Origin: Bacteroidota bacterium | Lineage (GTDB): Bacteria; Bacteroidota; Ignavibacteria; Kapaibacteriales; HRBIN21 | NCBI GenBank assembly: GCA_030550395.1 | Contig: JAUQPL010000002.1 | Span: 60,792 to 124,791, forward strand | Direction: 5' to 3' | Length of the DNA: 64,000 bases | Shown: piece by piece, positions 24,811-34,049 of the stretch | How the letters are laid out: each line of letters begins with the position of its first letter | Numbering within the stretch: the stretch's first letter is position 1 | Position numbers and translations under genes: made by a program | Notes under the pieces: generated by a model | Told to the model about the DNA's origin: nothing | The model's database searches: none | The model's input: only the letters and a program-made list of their open reading frames with translations

Positions 24811-26460
24811 ATGCCGAAAGCGACCTGGAAGCTATCTCTCATTGCAGCGGTAGCTGGGGTGTTGCTCGGACTTGCATTCCCGCCGTCGGCCTTGGGAGGC
24901 TTAGCCTTTGGGGCATTCGTTCCCCTGTTATGGGTTCTCTCGCATCCGATGACATTGGGGCGATTGCTGTGGGTAGGGTATGTCTTTGGCTTTTGCTACC
25001 ACGGGGTGGCGAATTGGTGGGTGAGCAGTTGGCAAGCGGAGGCGGATCCGTATCTCTTGCTAGCAGGTCTTGCGCTCTGGGTGGGGCATCCGATATTTTT
25101 CCTTGTACCCTTGGCAGCGACTTGGTGGGTAGGGAATCGTTGGGGGCTGCAGTGGGGGGTCCGGTCATTTCCAGTCTTTTGGGTAGCGTTTGAGTGGCTC
25201 CATAGTCTGGGAGAGATTGGCTATCCGTGGCTCTTGGTAGGATACACGCAGGTGGGGAATCTCTTTTGGATCCAGGCTGCAGACATCGCTGGTATCTGGG
25301 GGGCAAGCTTCCTTGTGCTCTGGGCAAACGTGGCCCTTTATGAAGCGTTGCAGGCATGGAGGCAGAAGTCGGGGGTCCCATTCTGGCAGCGGTTTGTTAA
25401 CGGAGCGTTTCTGTGCTGGGCAGGACTCCACGTGGCTATGGTTTTACTGCCGGGGCTTTACGGACGTGCGCGCTTGGAACAGCTGCGGGCTATGCCCCAG
25501 GAGAGGATGCTACGCGCCGTGTTGGTCCAGCCGGCGTTCAATCCATGGGCGAAGTGGGAAAGTGGGAGCTTGGGAAAGCAGATCGGCGTCCAGCAGCAAT
25601 TATCCGATAGTGTTTTGGAGCATTTCCGGGCGCAAGTGGTGGTGTGGAATGAAACGGCAATTCCCGTTCCGGTTACGCTCCCGGAATACCGTTGGTTGTG
25701 GGAAGGATTACAAAGGTGGGTGCGGAGTCGGGACATCGCATTGCTGAGTGGTTTTGCCGAGATACGTCCCTATAGGGCTGATTCTGCCCCACCATTGAGC
25801 CGTCCATTACCGTGGGATTCTACCCGGTTTTATGAGGCATACAATGCTGCATTCCTCCTGACAGCTTCAGGAGACCTGGGCGGAATCCACCGAAAGATTC
25901 GCTTGACCCCCTTTGCTGAGCGTTTTCCATATGCTGAATTCTTCGGTGCAGTTGCACGACTGGTTGAATGGGGCGTTGGGATTTCTGCATGGGCGAAAGG
26001 GAAGGAACAGCGCTTGGTGTTCTTGCTTCGCGGATACGACAGCGTAGCTTTTGGGGTAGCAATTTGCATTGAGTCCATTTTCCCGGATTTTGTTCGGGAG
26101 TATGCCCGCCAAGGGGGTGACGTACTGGTGGTTATCAGCAATGATGCCTGGTTTGACCATACACCAGGGCCGGCCCAGCATTTTGCTATTGCCCGAGTGC
26201 GTGCCATAGAGGTGCGACGTCCTCTGCTGCGGTGCGCCAATAGTGGGATTACGGCCGCTGTGCTGCCAACAGGTGAAGTATTGGCACAGCTACCGCAGTA
26301 TGTGCCCGGAGCGCTCCCCGTTGCTGTGCCGTTGTCCCGAACTACGCCGACCCTCTACGAGCGCACTGGAGATCTGTTACCGCAGAGCTTGACGCTCCTC
26401 GGTAGTTTGCTGCTTGGGGCAACGCTGTTGCTACAGTCTCCCCTGCTGAAAAAGCCGTAG
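24811..26460 (+). CDS. lnt: Apolipoprotein N-acyltransferase
   Basis: The 549-residue protein has about six N-terminal membrane segments (from LIAAVAGVLLGLAFPPSALG) and a periplasmic nitrilase-like domain. The catalytic triad is visible: Glu in VWNETAIPVP, Lys in RKIRLTPFAERFPY and Cys in AICIESIFPDF. Lnt adds the third acyl chain to the N-terminal Cys of outer-membrane lipoproteins, of which several are encoded in this window. Confidence 0.92.
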   Translation: MPKATWKLSLIAAVAGVLLGLAFPPSALGGLAFGAFVPLLWVLSHPMTLGRLLWVGYVFGFCYHGVANWWVSSWQAEADPYLLLAGLALWVGHPIFFLVPLAATWWVGNRWGLQWGVRSFPVFWVAFEWLHSLGEIGYPWLLVGYTQVGNLFWIQAADIAGIWGASFLVLWANVALYEALQAWRQKSGVPFWQRFVNGAFLCWAGLHVAMVLLPGLYGRARLEQLRAMPQERMLRAVLVQPAFNPWAKWESGSLGKQIGVQQQLSDSVLEHFRAQVVVWNETAIPVPVTLPEYRWLWEGLQRWVRSRDIALLSGFAEIRPYRADSAPPLSRPLPWDSTRFYEAYNAAFLLTASGDLGGIHRKIRLTPFAERFPYAEFFGAVARLVEWGVGISAWAKGKEQRLVFLLRGYDSVAFGVAICIESIFPDFVREYARQGGDVLVVISNDAWFDHTPGPAQHFAIARVRAIEVRRPLLRCANSGITAAVLPTGEVLAQLPQYVPGALPVAVPLSRTTPTLYERTGDLLPQSLTLLGSLLLGATLLLQSPLLKKP

Positions 26461-26503
26461 TTTTGCTCTAAGAACGTGCTGGTGCCATTGCGTTGTCAGA
26501 AAG

Positions 26504-27823
26504 ATGTGGCTGCGGGGATTGCTTCTTTTGTCTCTTGTCAGTGTGCTTTGGGCACAGCGGAACTTCTACCCGATTCGGTTTACGGAGTTCACCCTTGCTA
26601 ATGGGCTCCACGTCATCGTGCAGCAAGACACTTCTGCCCCTGTTGTCGCCACGGTACTTCACTACAAGGTCGGCTCGCGAAATGAAGAACCGGGGCGGAC
26701 TGGCTTTGCTCATTTTTTCGAGCACCTCATGTTTGAAGGGACGGAACACATCCCAAGGGCCAGCATTGACAAGTATATCCAGCAGGCCGGGGGCTCTCTG
26801 AATGCGTTTACCAGTTTTGACGCAACGGTGTACCACTTCCAGCTGCCAGCTCATCAACTTCCGTTGGCGCTCTGGATTGAAGCAGAACGGATGCGGCGCT
26901 TACGTATTGATAGCATTGGGGTAGAGACTCAGCGAGGAGTGGTCAAGGAAGAACGGAAAATGCGCTACGATAATTCCCCGTACGGTGGCTGGCTGGAGCG
27001 GATGTTCGCCCGTCTTTTTAAGGGCTCACCCTATGCGTGGACCCCGATCGGGGCTGCGCAGCACATAGATAGTGCTCGCATTGAGGAGTTTGTGCAGTTT
27101 TACAATGCTTACTACCAACCCGCTAATGCTGTCCTGGCTATCGTTGGCGACGTAGATCCTGAACAGGCGCGGCAACTCGTGGAGAGGTTCTTTGGCGATT
27201 ATCCTCCAGGACCACAGCCACCACCGCTGGCATTCTCTGTCCCCCCTCTGCCGGGGGAACAGCGGGACACGATCGTTGATGTTAAGGCCCCCCATCCAGC
27301 TGTCTTTATTGGATGGCGGGGGCCGAAGGCGGGCGACCCTGATGCGTATGCAGTAGAGATGCTTTTGGACGTCCTTGCCCGCGGAGAGAGCTCTCGTTTG
27401 TACCGCCGTCTGGTTGATGAAAAACAAATTGCTGTAGAGGCATCGGCTTTCCTGTATGACCTACAGTATGCGGGGGCAATCTTAGCCGTTGGCGTTGCAG
27501 CTCCCGGCAAGTCGATTGCTGATGTGGAGCAGGAGCTGTTGCAGACTATTGAGCGGATTAAAACCGAAGGGGTAACCGAGGCGGAATTCCAGAAGGCACG
27601 CAATATCCGAGAAGCACGCTTTGTGATGGGGAAGAAAGCAACCCTGGAGAAGGCATTATCGCTGGCTCAGTATTGGGCGATGTTTGGGGATGCCAACCTG
27701 ATCAATACAGAGTTAGAGCGATACATGCGCGTCACACGGGCAGATCTACAGCGTGTTGCTCAAACTTACTTCACATCCGACCGAGTGGTGCTTACCTATG
27801 TACCAGCTCGGTCGCAGCAGTAG
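26504..27823 (+). CDS. M16-family zinc peptidase, active subunit
   Basis: The 439-residue protein starts with a signal peptide (LLLLSLVSVLWAQ) and carries the inverted zinc motif HFFEH at residues 70-74. The third ligand is the Glu in VVKEER near residue 149, and a C-terminal M16 half-domain follows. It should degrade peptides in the periplasm. The next gene encodes a partner lacking the zinc motif, the typical layout of heterodimeric M16B proteases. Confidence 0.93.
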   Translation: MWLRGLLLLSLVSVLWAQRNFYPIRFTEFTLANGLHVIVQQDTSAPVVATVLHYKVGSRNEEPGRTGFAHFFEHLMFEGTEHIPRASIDKYIQQAGGSLNAFTSFDATVYHFQLPAHQLPLALWIEAERMRRLRIDSIGVETQRGVVKEERKMRYDNSPYGGWLERMFARLFKGSPYAWTPIGAAQHIDSARIEEFVQFYNAYYQPANAVLAIVGDVDPEQARQLVERFFGDYPPGPQPPPLAFSVPPLPGEQRDTIVDVKAPHPAVFIGWRGPKAGDPDAYAVEMLLDVLARGESSRLYRRLVDEKQIAVEASAFLYDLQYAGAILAVGVAAPGKSIADVEQELLQTIERIKTEGVTEAEFQKARNIREARFVMGKKATLEKALSLAQYWAMFGDANLINTELERYMRVTRADLQRVAQTYFTSDRVVLTYVPARSQQ

Positions 27824-27853
27824 AGTTCCGTTGGAAAGAAATGGTGGGCTCGC

Positions 27854-29920
27854 ATGGAAACACGTTCTTTCTTGCCGTATATGCTGGCTCTGGCCGCAAG
27901 TACCGTAGTAGGTGCTCAAAACGTGGATACGAGTAAACCTCCGGAGCCGCTTCCGGTCAAAGAGTTCCGCTTTCCGTCTTATAAGGAGCTGCGGTTGCCC
28001 AATGGATTAAAGGTGTTCTTGATAGAAGACCACGAGCAGCCCACAGTTACCTTGCGGTTGCAGATTGCTGCCGGGGATGCGTATGACGATATCCCGGGCG
28101 TTGCTGCTCTGACGGCAATGATGTTGACGAAGGGAGCGGGTGAACGTACAGCTCAGCAAATTGCTGCTGTCATAGATAGTGTCGGAGCCACATTGGAGGC
28201 ATCCTCTGCCGGAGATTTTTCCAGCGTTTCCGCCACGACCTTGAAGAAGCATCTGCGTCTGGTTTTGGACGTTTTTGCCGATGTTGTCCTCCGACCAAAC
28301 TTCCCAGAGAGAGAGTTAGAGAAGCTTCGCCCACAGGTCATTGCAGAGATTCAGCAGGAGCGGGCACGTCCGTCTTCTCTTGCGCAGATGATGGCGCGTA
28401 TGGTTGTCTATGGAGTCAATCATCCATATGCCCGCCGCCGAACGGAGCAAAGTGTTGGGCAGATTCGCACATCGGACTTGCGTCGTTTCTACGAGCGCTA
28501 CTACCGACCCCAGAATGCTACATTAGCTGTCGTCGGTGATATCACGGAAAAGGAGCTGCTCCCGCTGCTGCGCCATGCTTTCGGGGGGTGGAAGAAAGGA
28601 GAGCTTCAATTACCGTCTATCCCACCACCACAGCCGATGCCGAATGGAATTTACTTCATTGCTCGTCCAGGCTCTGTCCAGTCATCGCTGGTCGTTACGG
28701 CGGTAACAGTCCCTTATGTGCATCCGGATTACGAGACCTTGGATGTCTTGGCCGAACTGTTGGGGTCAAGCTTTGGGGGGCGTCTTTTCCGGAGCCTCCG
28801 GGAGACATACGCATATACGTATGCTCCTTTTGCCTTCCAGACGCGGGCGAAGTCTATCAACCGCATAGCGATGGGGGCGGATGTGCGCACGGTAGTAACA
28901 GACTCTGCTCTTCAGGTCATACAGCAGGAGGTTGAACGCATTGCTCAGGAATCGCCCTCAGAGGAAGAGCTCAATCGTATCAAGCAGACGATTGTCGGCT
29001 CGTATCTGCGCTCGTTTGAGCGTCCTGAGTTTATCGCCACGTTGTTGCAGCGGGCTGAACTCTATGGGGAGCCCAAGGAGCGGTTACAGAGCTATCCCGA
29101 ACGAATCCTTGCACTCATACCGTGGCAACTCCGCGACGTAGCGCAGCGGTACTTGACTATGACTGCTCTGCGCACTGTCGTTGTGGGTGCCCCCGAGATC
29201 CTTCCGCGACTGCAGGCGTTGGGGAAGGTGTACGAGTATACGACGGAACTACAGCCAGCAGTGGCTTACCAACCAGTATCGCTCAGCGTCCAGGAGTTGC
29301 TTCAGCGTTACGGAGCAGCCATTGGGGGGATGGAGGCGGTTCGTAGTCTTAGTTCTTTCCTGCAACGGTCCAAGGTCCATCTCCAGGCACAGGGTCTTTC
29401 AACCGAAGGTGAGTTGGTGCGCAAGTGGAGGGCACCTGATAAGAGTGTAGAACTGCTGAAAACAGCGTGGTTTCAGCAACAAACCTGGTCCGACGGTCAG
29501 CGCGTGCGGGTGGAGATCGGTGGGGTAGCTTATGATTTGAGCGATCGCGAACGACAGAAAGTTCTCATCCAGGCGCATCCATTCTACGTGCTTTTCCTCC
29601 CTGAGCTGGGTTTCCGTTGTGAAGTGTTGGGGAGGAAGGGGGAACACATCGTGCTGAAGGCAGAAGCACCGTATGGGGGCGAACATCTCTATTACTTCAA
29701 CGCCGATACCTACCTGCTACAACGGGCGGAGAAGACAGAGCCCACCCCGCAGGGCGATCAAGCTATTGTTGAAAGTTACGAAGACTACTTAGAGGTTGGG
29801 GGACTACGGCTGCCGAAGGGGATGACGGTGCAGACCCCTTGGGCTGTGTTGCGCTTTGAGAACTCTTACCAAATTAACCCGCCGCTGGAGGAGGGTGAGT
29901 TTCAGTTCCCCTCGCAATGA
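27854..29920 (+). CDS. M16-family inactive subunit with LolA-like C-terminal domain
   Basis: The 688-residue protein has a signal peptide (LPYMLALAASTVVGAQ) and two M16-like domains up to about residue 460. At the place of HxxEH it reads GVAALTAMMLTKG, so the zinc site is absent; it should be the non-catalytic partner of the preceding peptidase. From about residue 476 a further ~210 residues (LSVQELLQRYGAAIGG onward, ending LRLPKGMTV and a VLRFENSYQINPPL strand) look like the LolA/outer-membrane lipoprotein-sorting fold. It follows its partner by 30 bases. Confidence 0.88.
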   Translation: METRSFLPYMLALAASTVVGAQNVDTSKPPEPLPVKEFRFPSYKELRLPNGLKVFLIEDHEQPTVTLRLQIAAGDAYDDIPGVAALTAMMLTKGAGERTAQQIAAVIDSVGATLEASSAGDFSSVSATTLKKHLRLVLDVFADVVLRPNFPERELEKLRPQVIAEIQQERARPSSLAQMMARMVVYGVNHPYARRRTEQSVGQIRTSDLRRFYERYYRPQNATLAVVGDITEKELLPLLRHAFGGWKKGELQLPSIPPPQPMPNGIYFIARPGSVQSSLVVTAVTVPYVHPDYETLDVLAELLGSSFGGRLFRSLRETYAYTYAPFAFQTRAKSINRIAMGADVRTVVTDSALQVIQQEVERIAQESPSEEELNRIKQTIVGSYLRSFERPEFIATLLQRAELYGEPKERLQSYPERILALIPWQLRDVAQRYLTMTALRTVVVGAPEILPRLQALGKVYEYTTELQPAVAYQPVSLSVQELLQRYGAAIGGMEAVRSLSSFLQRSKVHLQAQGLSTEGELVRKWRAPDKSVELLKTAWFQQQTWSDGQRVRVEIGGVAYDLSDRERQKVLIQAHPFYVLFLPELGFRCEVLGRKGEHIVLKAEAPYGGEHLYYFNADTYLLQRAEKTEPTPQGDQAIVESYEDYLEVGGLRLPKGMTVQTPWAVLRFENSYQINPPLEEGEFQFPSQ

Positions 29921-29975
29921 TCTTAAGAGAGGAAGGCTGTGCCTTGTGGTCAGTTCATCCAAACGTAGGGAAGTT

Positions 29976-30353
29976 TTAGCGGTAGGGTGGTCCCTCGGGC
30001 TCGTGATGCTTTTCTTGCCAGTGCTTGCGTAGACGTTCCCGTATTCGGGCGCGCTTTTCCTGGTGTAGCTGTTGCAATCGCTGCCATTGCTCGGGGGTCA
30101 GGATTTCTTTAAGGTGTTCCCGGAAGCGTTCACGTTCACGCTGGCGCTGCTCCCAGTGTTGACGGAGAAGATCGCGGAGTTGTTCCTGCTGTTGAGAGGT
30201 TAGTCCTAAGCGCTTTTGTAGGCGTTCTATCCATCGCTCCCACCGTTTCTCGGGAGGGATAGGTTGTTGCGTCGTCTGCTGTTGCGCAAAGGAGGGAAGG
30301 GCCAGGGAGATTCCGAACACGGCGATGACAAGAGCTTTGAGGGCGGGTACCAT
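29976..30353 (-). CDS. Spy/CpxP-like periplasmic protein
   Basis: The 125-residue product has a signal peptide (LVIAVFGISLALPSFAQQ). A highly charged helical body follows, with two LTxxQ-type motifs, LGLTSQQQEQLRDLLRQ and LTPEQWQRLQQLHQE, as in Spy/CpxP proteins. Such proteins act as periplasmic chaperones or envelope-stress sensors. The start at 30353 was chosen because it puts the signal at the N-terminus. It is monocistronic and convergent with the M16 pair. Confidence 0.75.
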   Translation of the reverse strand: MVPALKALVIAVFGISLALPSFAQQQTTQQPIPPEKRWERWIERLQKRLGLTSQQQEQLRDLLRQHWEQRQRERERFREHLKEILTPEQWQRLQQLHQEKRARIRERLRKHWQEKHHEPEGPPYR

Positions 30354-30456
30354 TGGTTTTTTCCGTAGTGTGGAACAAGGGATTGCGTGCATTTAGAGCA
30401 ATTGGGCGAGTGATAAGTTTAAGTAGGGGTGGGGCTCTATGGTGTCTGTGGACTGC

Positions 30457-30464
30457 TAATTTTG
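30457..30464 (+). promoter_or_regulatory. Probable promoter -7 element for the aspartokinase gene
   Basis: Exact TAATTTTG followed by C. The predicted start near 30471 leaves about 22 bases before ATG 30493, which follows AGGGAAAGGG. Confidence 0.6.
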
Positions 30465-30492
30465 CTCACGACTGCAGCAGAGGGAAAGGGCA

Positions 30493-31821
30493 ATGTCGGC
30501 GCTGCCAGTGGTGCTCAAATTTGGAGGGGCGGTATTACGCTCGCCAGAGGGTTTCATCGCGATGGCTCAGCGCCTGAGGGAATATGGCCGCACTGCACCT
30601 ATGGTCGTTGTTATCTCAGCTTTCGGACGGGTGACGCAAGCTTTGGAAGCAATTGCTCGCACGGCACAGGTAGGGCAAGTTGAAGAAGCGTTGGAAGCAG
30701 CTTCGCAGCTTGTTTATCAGCACCGGGAATACGGGGCACAATTGCTCTGCTCAGGTGAGCAGGGTCGGATGGTGGATTATCTAGCGCGGTCGGCATTGCG
30801 CTTGAAGGAATATGTCCAGGGAATCGCTATCACGGGCGAACTAACTCCGCGAACGCTGGACCTCATTCGGGCTTTTGGAGAAGCGTGGGCTTTGGAGTTG
30901 ACGGCGGCATTTCTCCGCGAGCAAGGATTTCGGATAACAACGTTGGACGCTACGGAACTCATCTGTACGGACACAAATCACGGGATGGCACAGCCTCTGC
31001 TGAAAGAGACGGCACGCAATGTGGAGGCATGTCTCCGTCCCCTGATATGTCCTGGCAGCATTGTGCTGACCCAGGGATTTGTTGCCCGTTCCGTACGAGG
31101 GGAGATTACGACGATGGGTCAAGAGAGCTCTTCGCTGACAGCGGTTTTGTTGGCGGCGTTGATTGGGGTAGAGGAAGTGCATTTTTGGACAGACGTTGCA
31201 GGTGTTCGCGTGTGCGATCCGGCTATCGTTCCGGATGCGGCGCTGGTAGCCCAACTGTCATACGAACAAGCAGCGCGAGTTGCCCGGGCAGGATTGCGTT
31301 TGCTGTATCCGCGGATGGTAGAGTTAGCCGAGCAGCGGGGATTGCGGTTGTACATCCGTTCAGCGTTTGCTCCAGGGGCGGGGCAGACTGTTGTGTCTGC
31401 TTCTCCCGGGATGATAACTCCGCTGATCGTCAGCCGGGAAAGGGTCTGGCTATGGAGGCTTTTGCCAACGGAGCTCAGTACGGAATTGCGGCTCCACCCC
31501 GTAGATGGGAGCACGCTCTTGGCTCGCTGGGAAGATGGGCAACACGTTTGGATGGTGACCAGTTCCGATATTTCATTGCCACTTTCAGCGGAGGAGGGCA
31601 GCATGATTACGCTCCTCTATACTACACCGCAGCAGGTAAGCGATCTTTTGTCGCTTTGCGCACGATTTCTGCGTGATGGTATCTCGCTGCGTCTCTGTCC
31701 GGGAGAGCACTTGCAGTGTTTTGTTCCAGAGCGTGCGCATGCTCTGCTTGTGGAGTCTTTCTGGCATGCTTTGTATTCAGAAGCCTCATTGTGCACGAAG
31801 CTTTCAGAGGCTGCGTCCTAA
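30493..31821 (+). CDS. Aspartokinase-family protein with altered active site
   Basis: The 442-residue product follows aspartokinases throughout: VLKFGGAV (usual KFGGTS), VVISAFGRVT, a WTDVAGVRVCDP block, LSYEQAARVARAGLRLLYP, and a C-terminal ~120-residue regulatory region of ACT-like length. The active-site block usually read as GRGGSD is here GQESSS (residues 209-214), so the conserved Asp that stabilises the transition state is Ser214. It may be a diverged kinase or a non-catalytic relative. If active it would phosphorylate aspartate for lysine/threonine/methionine synthesis. Confidence 0.8.
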   Translation: MSALPVVLKFGGAVLRSPEGFIAMAQRLREYGRTAPMVVVISAFGRVTQALEAIARTAQVGQVEEALEAASQLVYQHREYGAQLLCSGEQGRMVDYLARSALRLKEYVQGIAITGELTPRTLDLIRAFGEAWALELTAAFLREQGFRITTLDATELICTDTNHGMAQPLLKETARNVEACLRPLICPGSIVLTQGFVARSVRGEITTMGQESSSLTAVLLAALIGVEEVHFWTDVAGVRVCDPAIVPDAALVAQLSYEQAARVARAGLRLLYPRMVELAEQRGLRLYIRSAFAPGAGQTVVSASPGMITPLIVSRERVWLWRLLPTELSTELRLHPVDGSTLLARWEDGQHVWMVTSSDISLPLSAEEGSMITLLYTTPQQVSDLLSLCARFLRDGISLRLCPGEHLQCFVPERAHALLVESFWHALYSEASLCTKLSEAAS

Positions 31822-31847
31822 AGGGTGTGCTCGTCCAGGTGCCGAGT

Positions 31848-34049
31848 ATGGAAGCGCCAACCTTGTTTGCACGACTCCAGCGGCGCCTGAAGTCCAGCAC
31901 AGAGCCGGGTGAAGGACTTCGGTATGCTGCTGCGGTGAGGGTGGGGATCATGGCAGGGACGGTTCTGCTGTGTGGGTTGTTTTTCCCGTGGAGGCCGGGG
32001 GAAGTATCGTGGCAGCAGAACTTCTCATGGGGAGCTATTGGCCAACGTTGGCAAGGTCCGCCGATTGTGGCGGAATATACCTTCGTAGTGCGGAAGCCCG
32101 TCTCCGTATACGAGCGGGAGCAGCAAGAAGCGCTGGAGCAAGTGTTGCCCATCTTTTCCCGGCAACCGTACCGACCACGGGAGTTGGAGGAGCGCCTTTC
32201 AGGGCTTTTGGACAGTCTCTCTCGGGGGGTCTTACCATTGCCGACAGAGGTGGCGGAAGTAGGTCGGGAGCTCTTATCTCCGGGAAATGCAGCGGAGCTG
32301 GGACGTGTGCGACAGACGCTCTTGGCCATAGGAGATAGGGTCTTGCGACGCCCCGTCCTGAATATCTCCAAAGGGCAATTGGCAGCTCAACGAATCGCCG
32401 TCCGTGAGAGTCCAACGGTCGAGACAGTGCTTCCGTTGGCCGCTGTTCTTGATTCTTCTGAAGCGGCTCTTCTTGTCACAGAGCTCGTCCGGCAACAAAT
32501 CCCACTGCGATGGCAACCGGTGGCACTGCCGATTGCATACCAGCTGATACGCCCGACACTGTTTTATGAAGCGGGGTTGACGGAGGCGCTGCGTCGTGCG
32601 GCACGTCAATCCGTCCCACGGACGTGGGGAATTGTTCAAGCGGGCGAGCTCATTGTTGCTCCTGGAGAGATTCTCACTGACACAACGATTGCCAAGCTGC
32701 ATTCGTATGGCAATGCCCGATTGCTCTTGCAAGAACGCCGAGTGAAGTTGTCGACACTTATGGGCAGTTTTGGGCATGCGGCGCTGATCTGCTCGGTTCT
32801 CTTCATCTACCTGGGTTTTCTGCGGCCGCGGATCTTCCGCGATAATCTGCAGCTGGCAGGACTTGCTTTTGGACTGGTATGCATGGCAGCGTTGGCGTGG
32901 GGTTCACAGGCATTGAGTATGGAGCTTCCGTTGGAGTACTTGATTCTGTTGCCGGCGCTGTCCATGGTTGTTGCAATCCTGTTGGATTCGCGGACGGCAT
33001 TCTACACGACTGTGACAGCATCGTTGCTCGTTGCAGGAGTTCGTCAGGGCGATTACCCAACGGGCTTAGCGCTGATGCTGGGGGGAATGTTGGCGGCATA
33101 CACAGTGCGTGACTTGGAAAGTCGTCGGCAGCTGTTCCGCTCTCTCTTTTTCACAGCCTTAGGGATGGGGACGGCAGCACTGGTCTTTGGCATTGCCCAG
33201 GAGATGAGTATGGAGGGCATACTCCTTCGGTGTGGATTCATTGGGATCAATGCTGTCTTGTCGCCGATGTTGACTTTTGGCATCTTGCTGCTTCTGGAGC
33301 GCACCTTCAACCTCGTTACCGAGATGCGTTTGTTGGAGTATACCTCGCTGGAGCACCCATTGTTGCAGGAACTTCAGCAGAAGGCGCCGGGGACATATCA
33401 GCATTCGCTCAATGTTGCCCGCTTGGCCGAGCATGCTGCGCGGGCTATTGGAGCCAGGGCACTTCTGGTGCGGGTCGGTGCCTATTTCCACGACATTGGT
33501 AAGCTGACAAAGCCAGAATACTTTGCCGAAAACCAGATCGGGCTTGACAATAAGCATGACCGACTACCGCCGAAGAAGAGCGCTGCCATTATCCGGGAAC
33601 ATGTGACCGAAGGGATAGAGCTAGCACGAGCGTATAAGCTCCCGCAACAGATTGTAGATTTCATCCCTCAGCACCATGGTACGATGCTCATCCGTGCCTT
33701 CTGGCAAAAGGCTCTTGAGCAGGTGAAGACGCGCCAAGAGGCACCGCTGGCGGAGGAGGATTTCCGGTATCCTGGTCCCAAGCCTCAGACGAAGGAAGCA
33801 GCGATATTGATGCTGGCGGACGCTGCCGAGGCTCTGACCCATGCTCTCCCTACCAATGAGCCCGAGCAATTAGCGGCAGCCTTGGATGAGGTCATTCAGG
33901 AGCGGATACTGGATGGGCAGTTTCAAGAGTGTCCCCTCAGCTTCCGTGAGCTATTTCAAGTCCGGGATGCGCTTCTGGAGGGTATGATTGGTGTGCAGCA
34001 TCGGCGGGTTGCCTATGGCTCAATGCCGACGACGGAGAAAGTCTTGTGA
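31848..34049 (+). CDS. 7TM-HD phosphodiesterase of the PgpH type
   Basis: The 733-residue protein has one N-terminal membrane helix (VGIMAGTVLLCGLFFPW), an extracellular region of ~250 residues, about seven membrane helices (residues ~300-480) and a cytoplasmic HD domain. HSLNVARLAEHAA and AYFHDIGKL (HD near residue 547) plus IIREHVTEG and the downstream HHG give the metal ligands. PgpH-type proteins hydrolyse cyclic di-AMP. ATG 31848 is preferred; the frame extends to 31716 inside the upstream gene. It overlaps the recombinase gene by 35 bases. Confidence 0.88.
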   Translation: MEAPTLFARLQRRLKSSTEPGEGLRYAAAVRVGIMAGTVLLCGLFFPWRPGEVSWQQNFSWGAIGQRWQGPPIVAEYTFVVRKPVSVYEREQQEALEQVLPIFSRQPYRPRELEERLSGLLDSLSRGVLPLPTEVAEVGRELLSPGNAAELGRVRQTLLAIGDRVLRRPVLNISKGQLAAQRIAVRESPTVETVLPLAAVLDSSEAALLVTELVRQQIPLRWQPVALPIAYQLIRPTLFYEAGLTEALRRAARQSVPRTWGIVQAGELIVAPGEILTDTTIAKLHSYGNARLLLQERRVKLSTLMGSFGHAALICSVLFIYLGFLRPRIFRDNLQLAGLAFGLVCMAALAWGSQALSMELPLEYLILLPALSMVVAILLDSRTAFYTTVTASLLVAGVRQGDYPTGLALMLGGMLAAYTVRDLESRRQLFRSLFFTALGMGTAALVFGIAQEMSMEGILLRCGFIGINAVLSPMLTFGILLLLERTFNLVTEMRLLEYTSLEHPLLQELQQKAPGTYQHSLNVARLAEHAARAIGARALLVRVGAYFHDIGKLTKPEYFAENQIGLDNKHDRLPPKKSAAIIREHVTEGIELARAYKLPQQIVDFIPQHHGTMLIRAFWQKALEQVKTRQEAPLAEEDFRYPGPKPQTKEAAILMLADAAEALTHALPTNEPEQLAAALDEVIQERILDGQFQECPLSFRELFQVRDALLEGMIGVQHRRVAYGSMPTTEKVL

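Noticed and set aside
30493..31821. Calling this gene lysC with confidence.
   Set aside because: The active-site Asp and neighbouring glycines are replaced, so only family membership is supported.
31716..31847. Extra N-terminal residues of the PgpH-type protein.
   Set aside because: They overlap the aspartokinase gene, and ATG 31848 places the first membrane helix as in the family.
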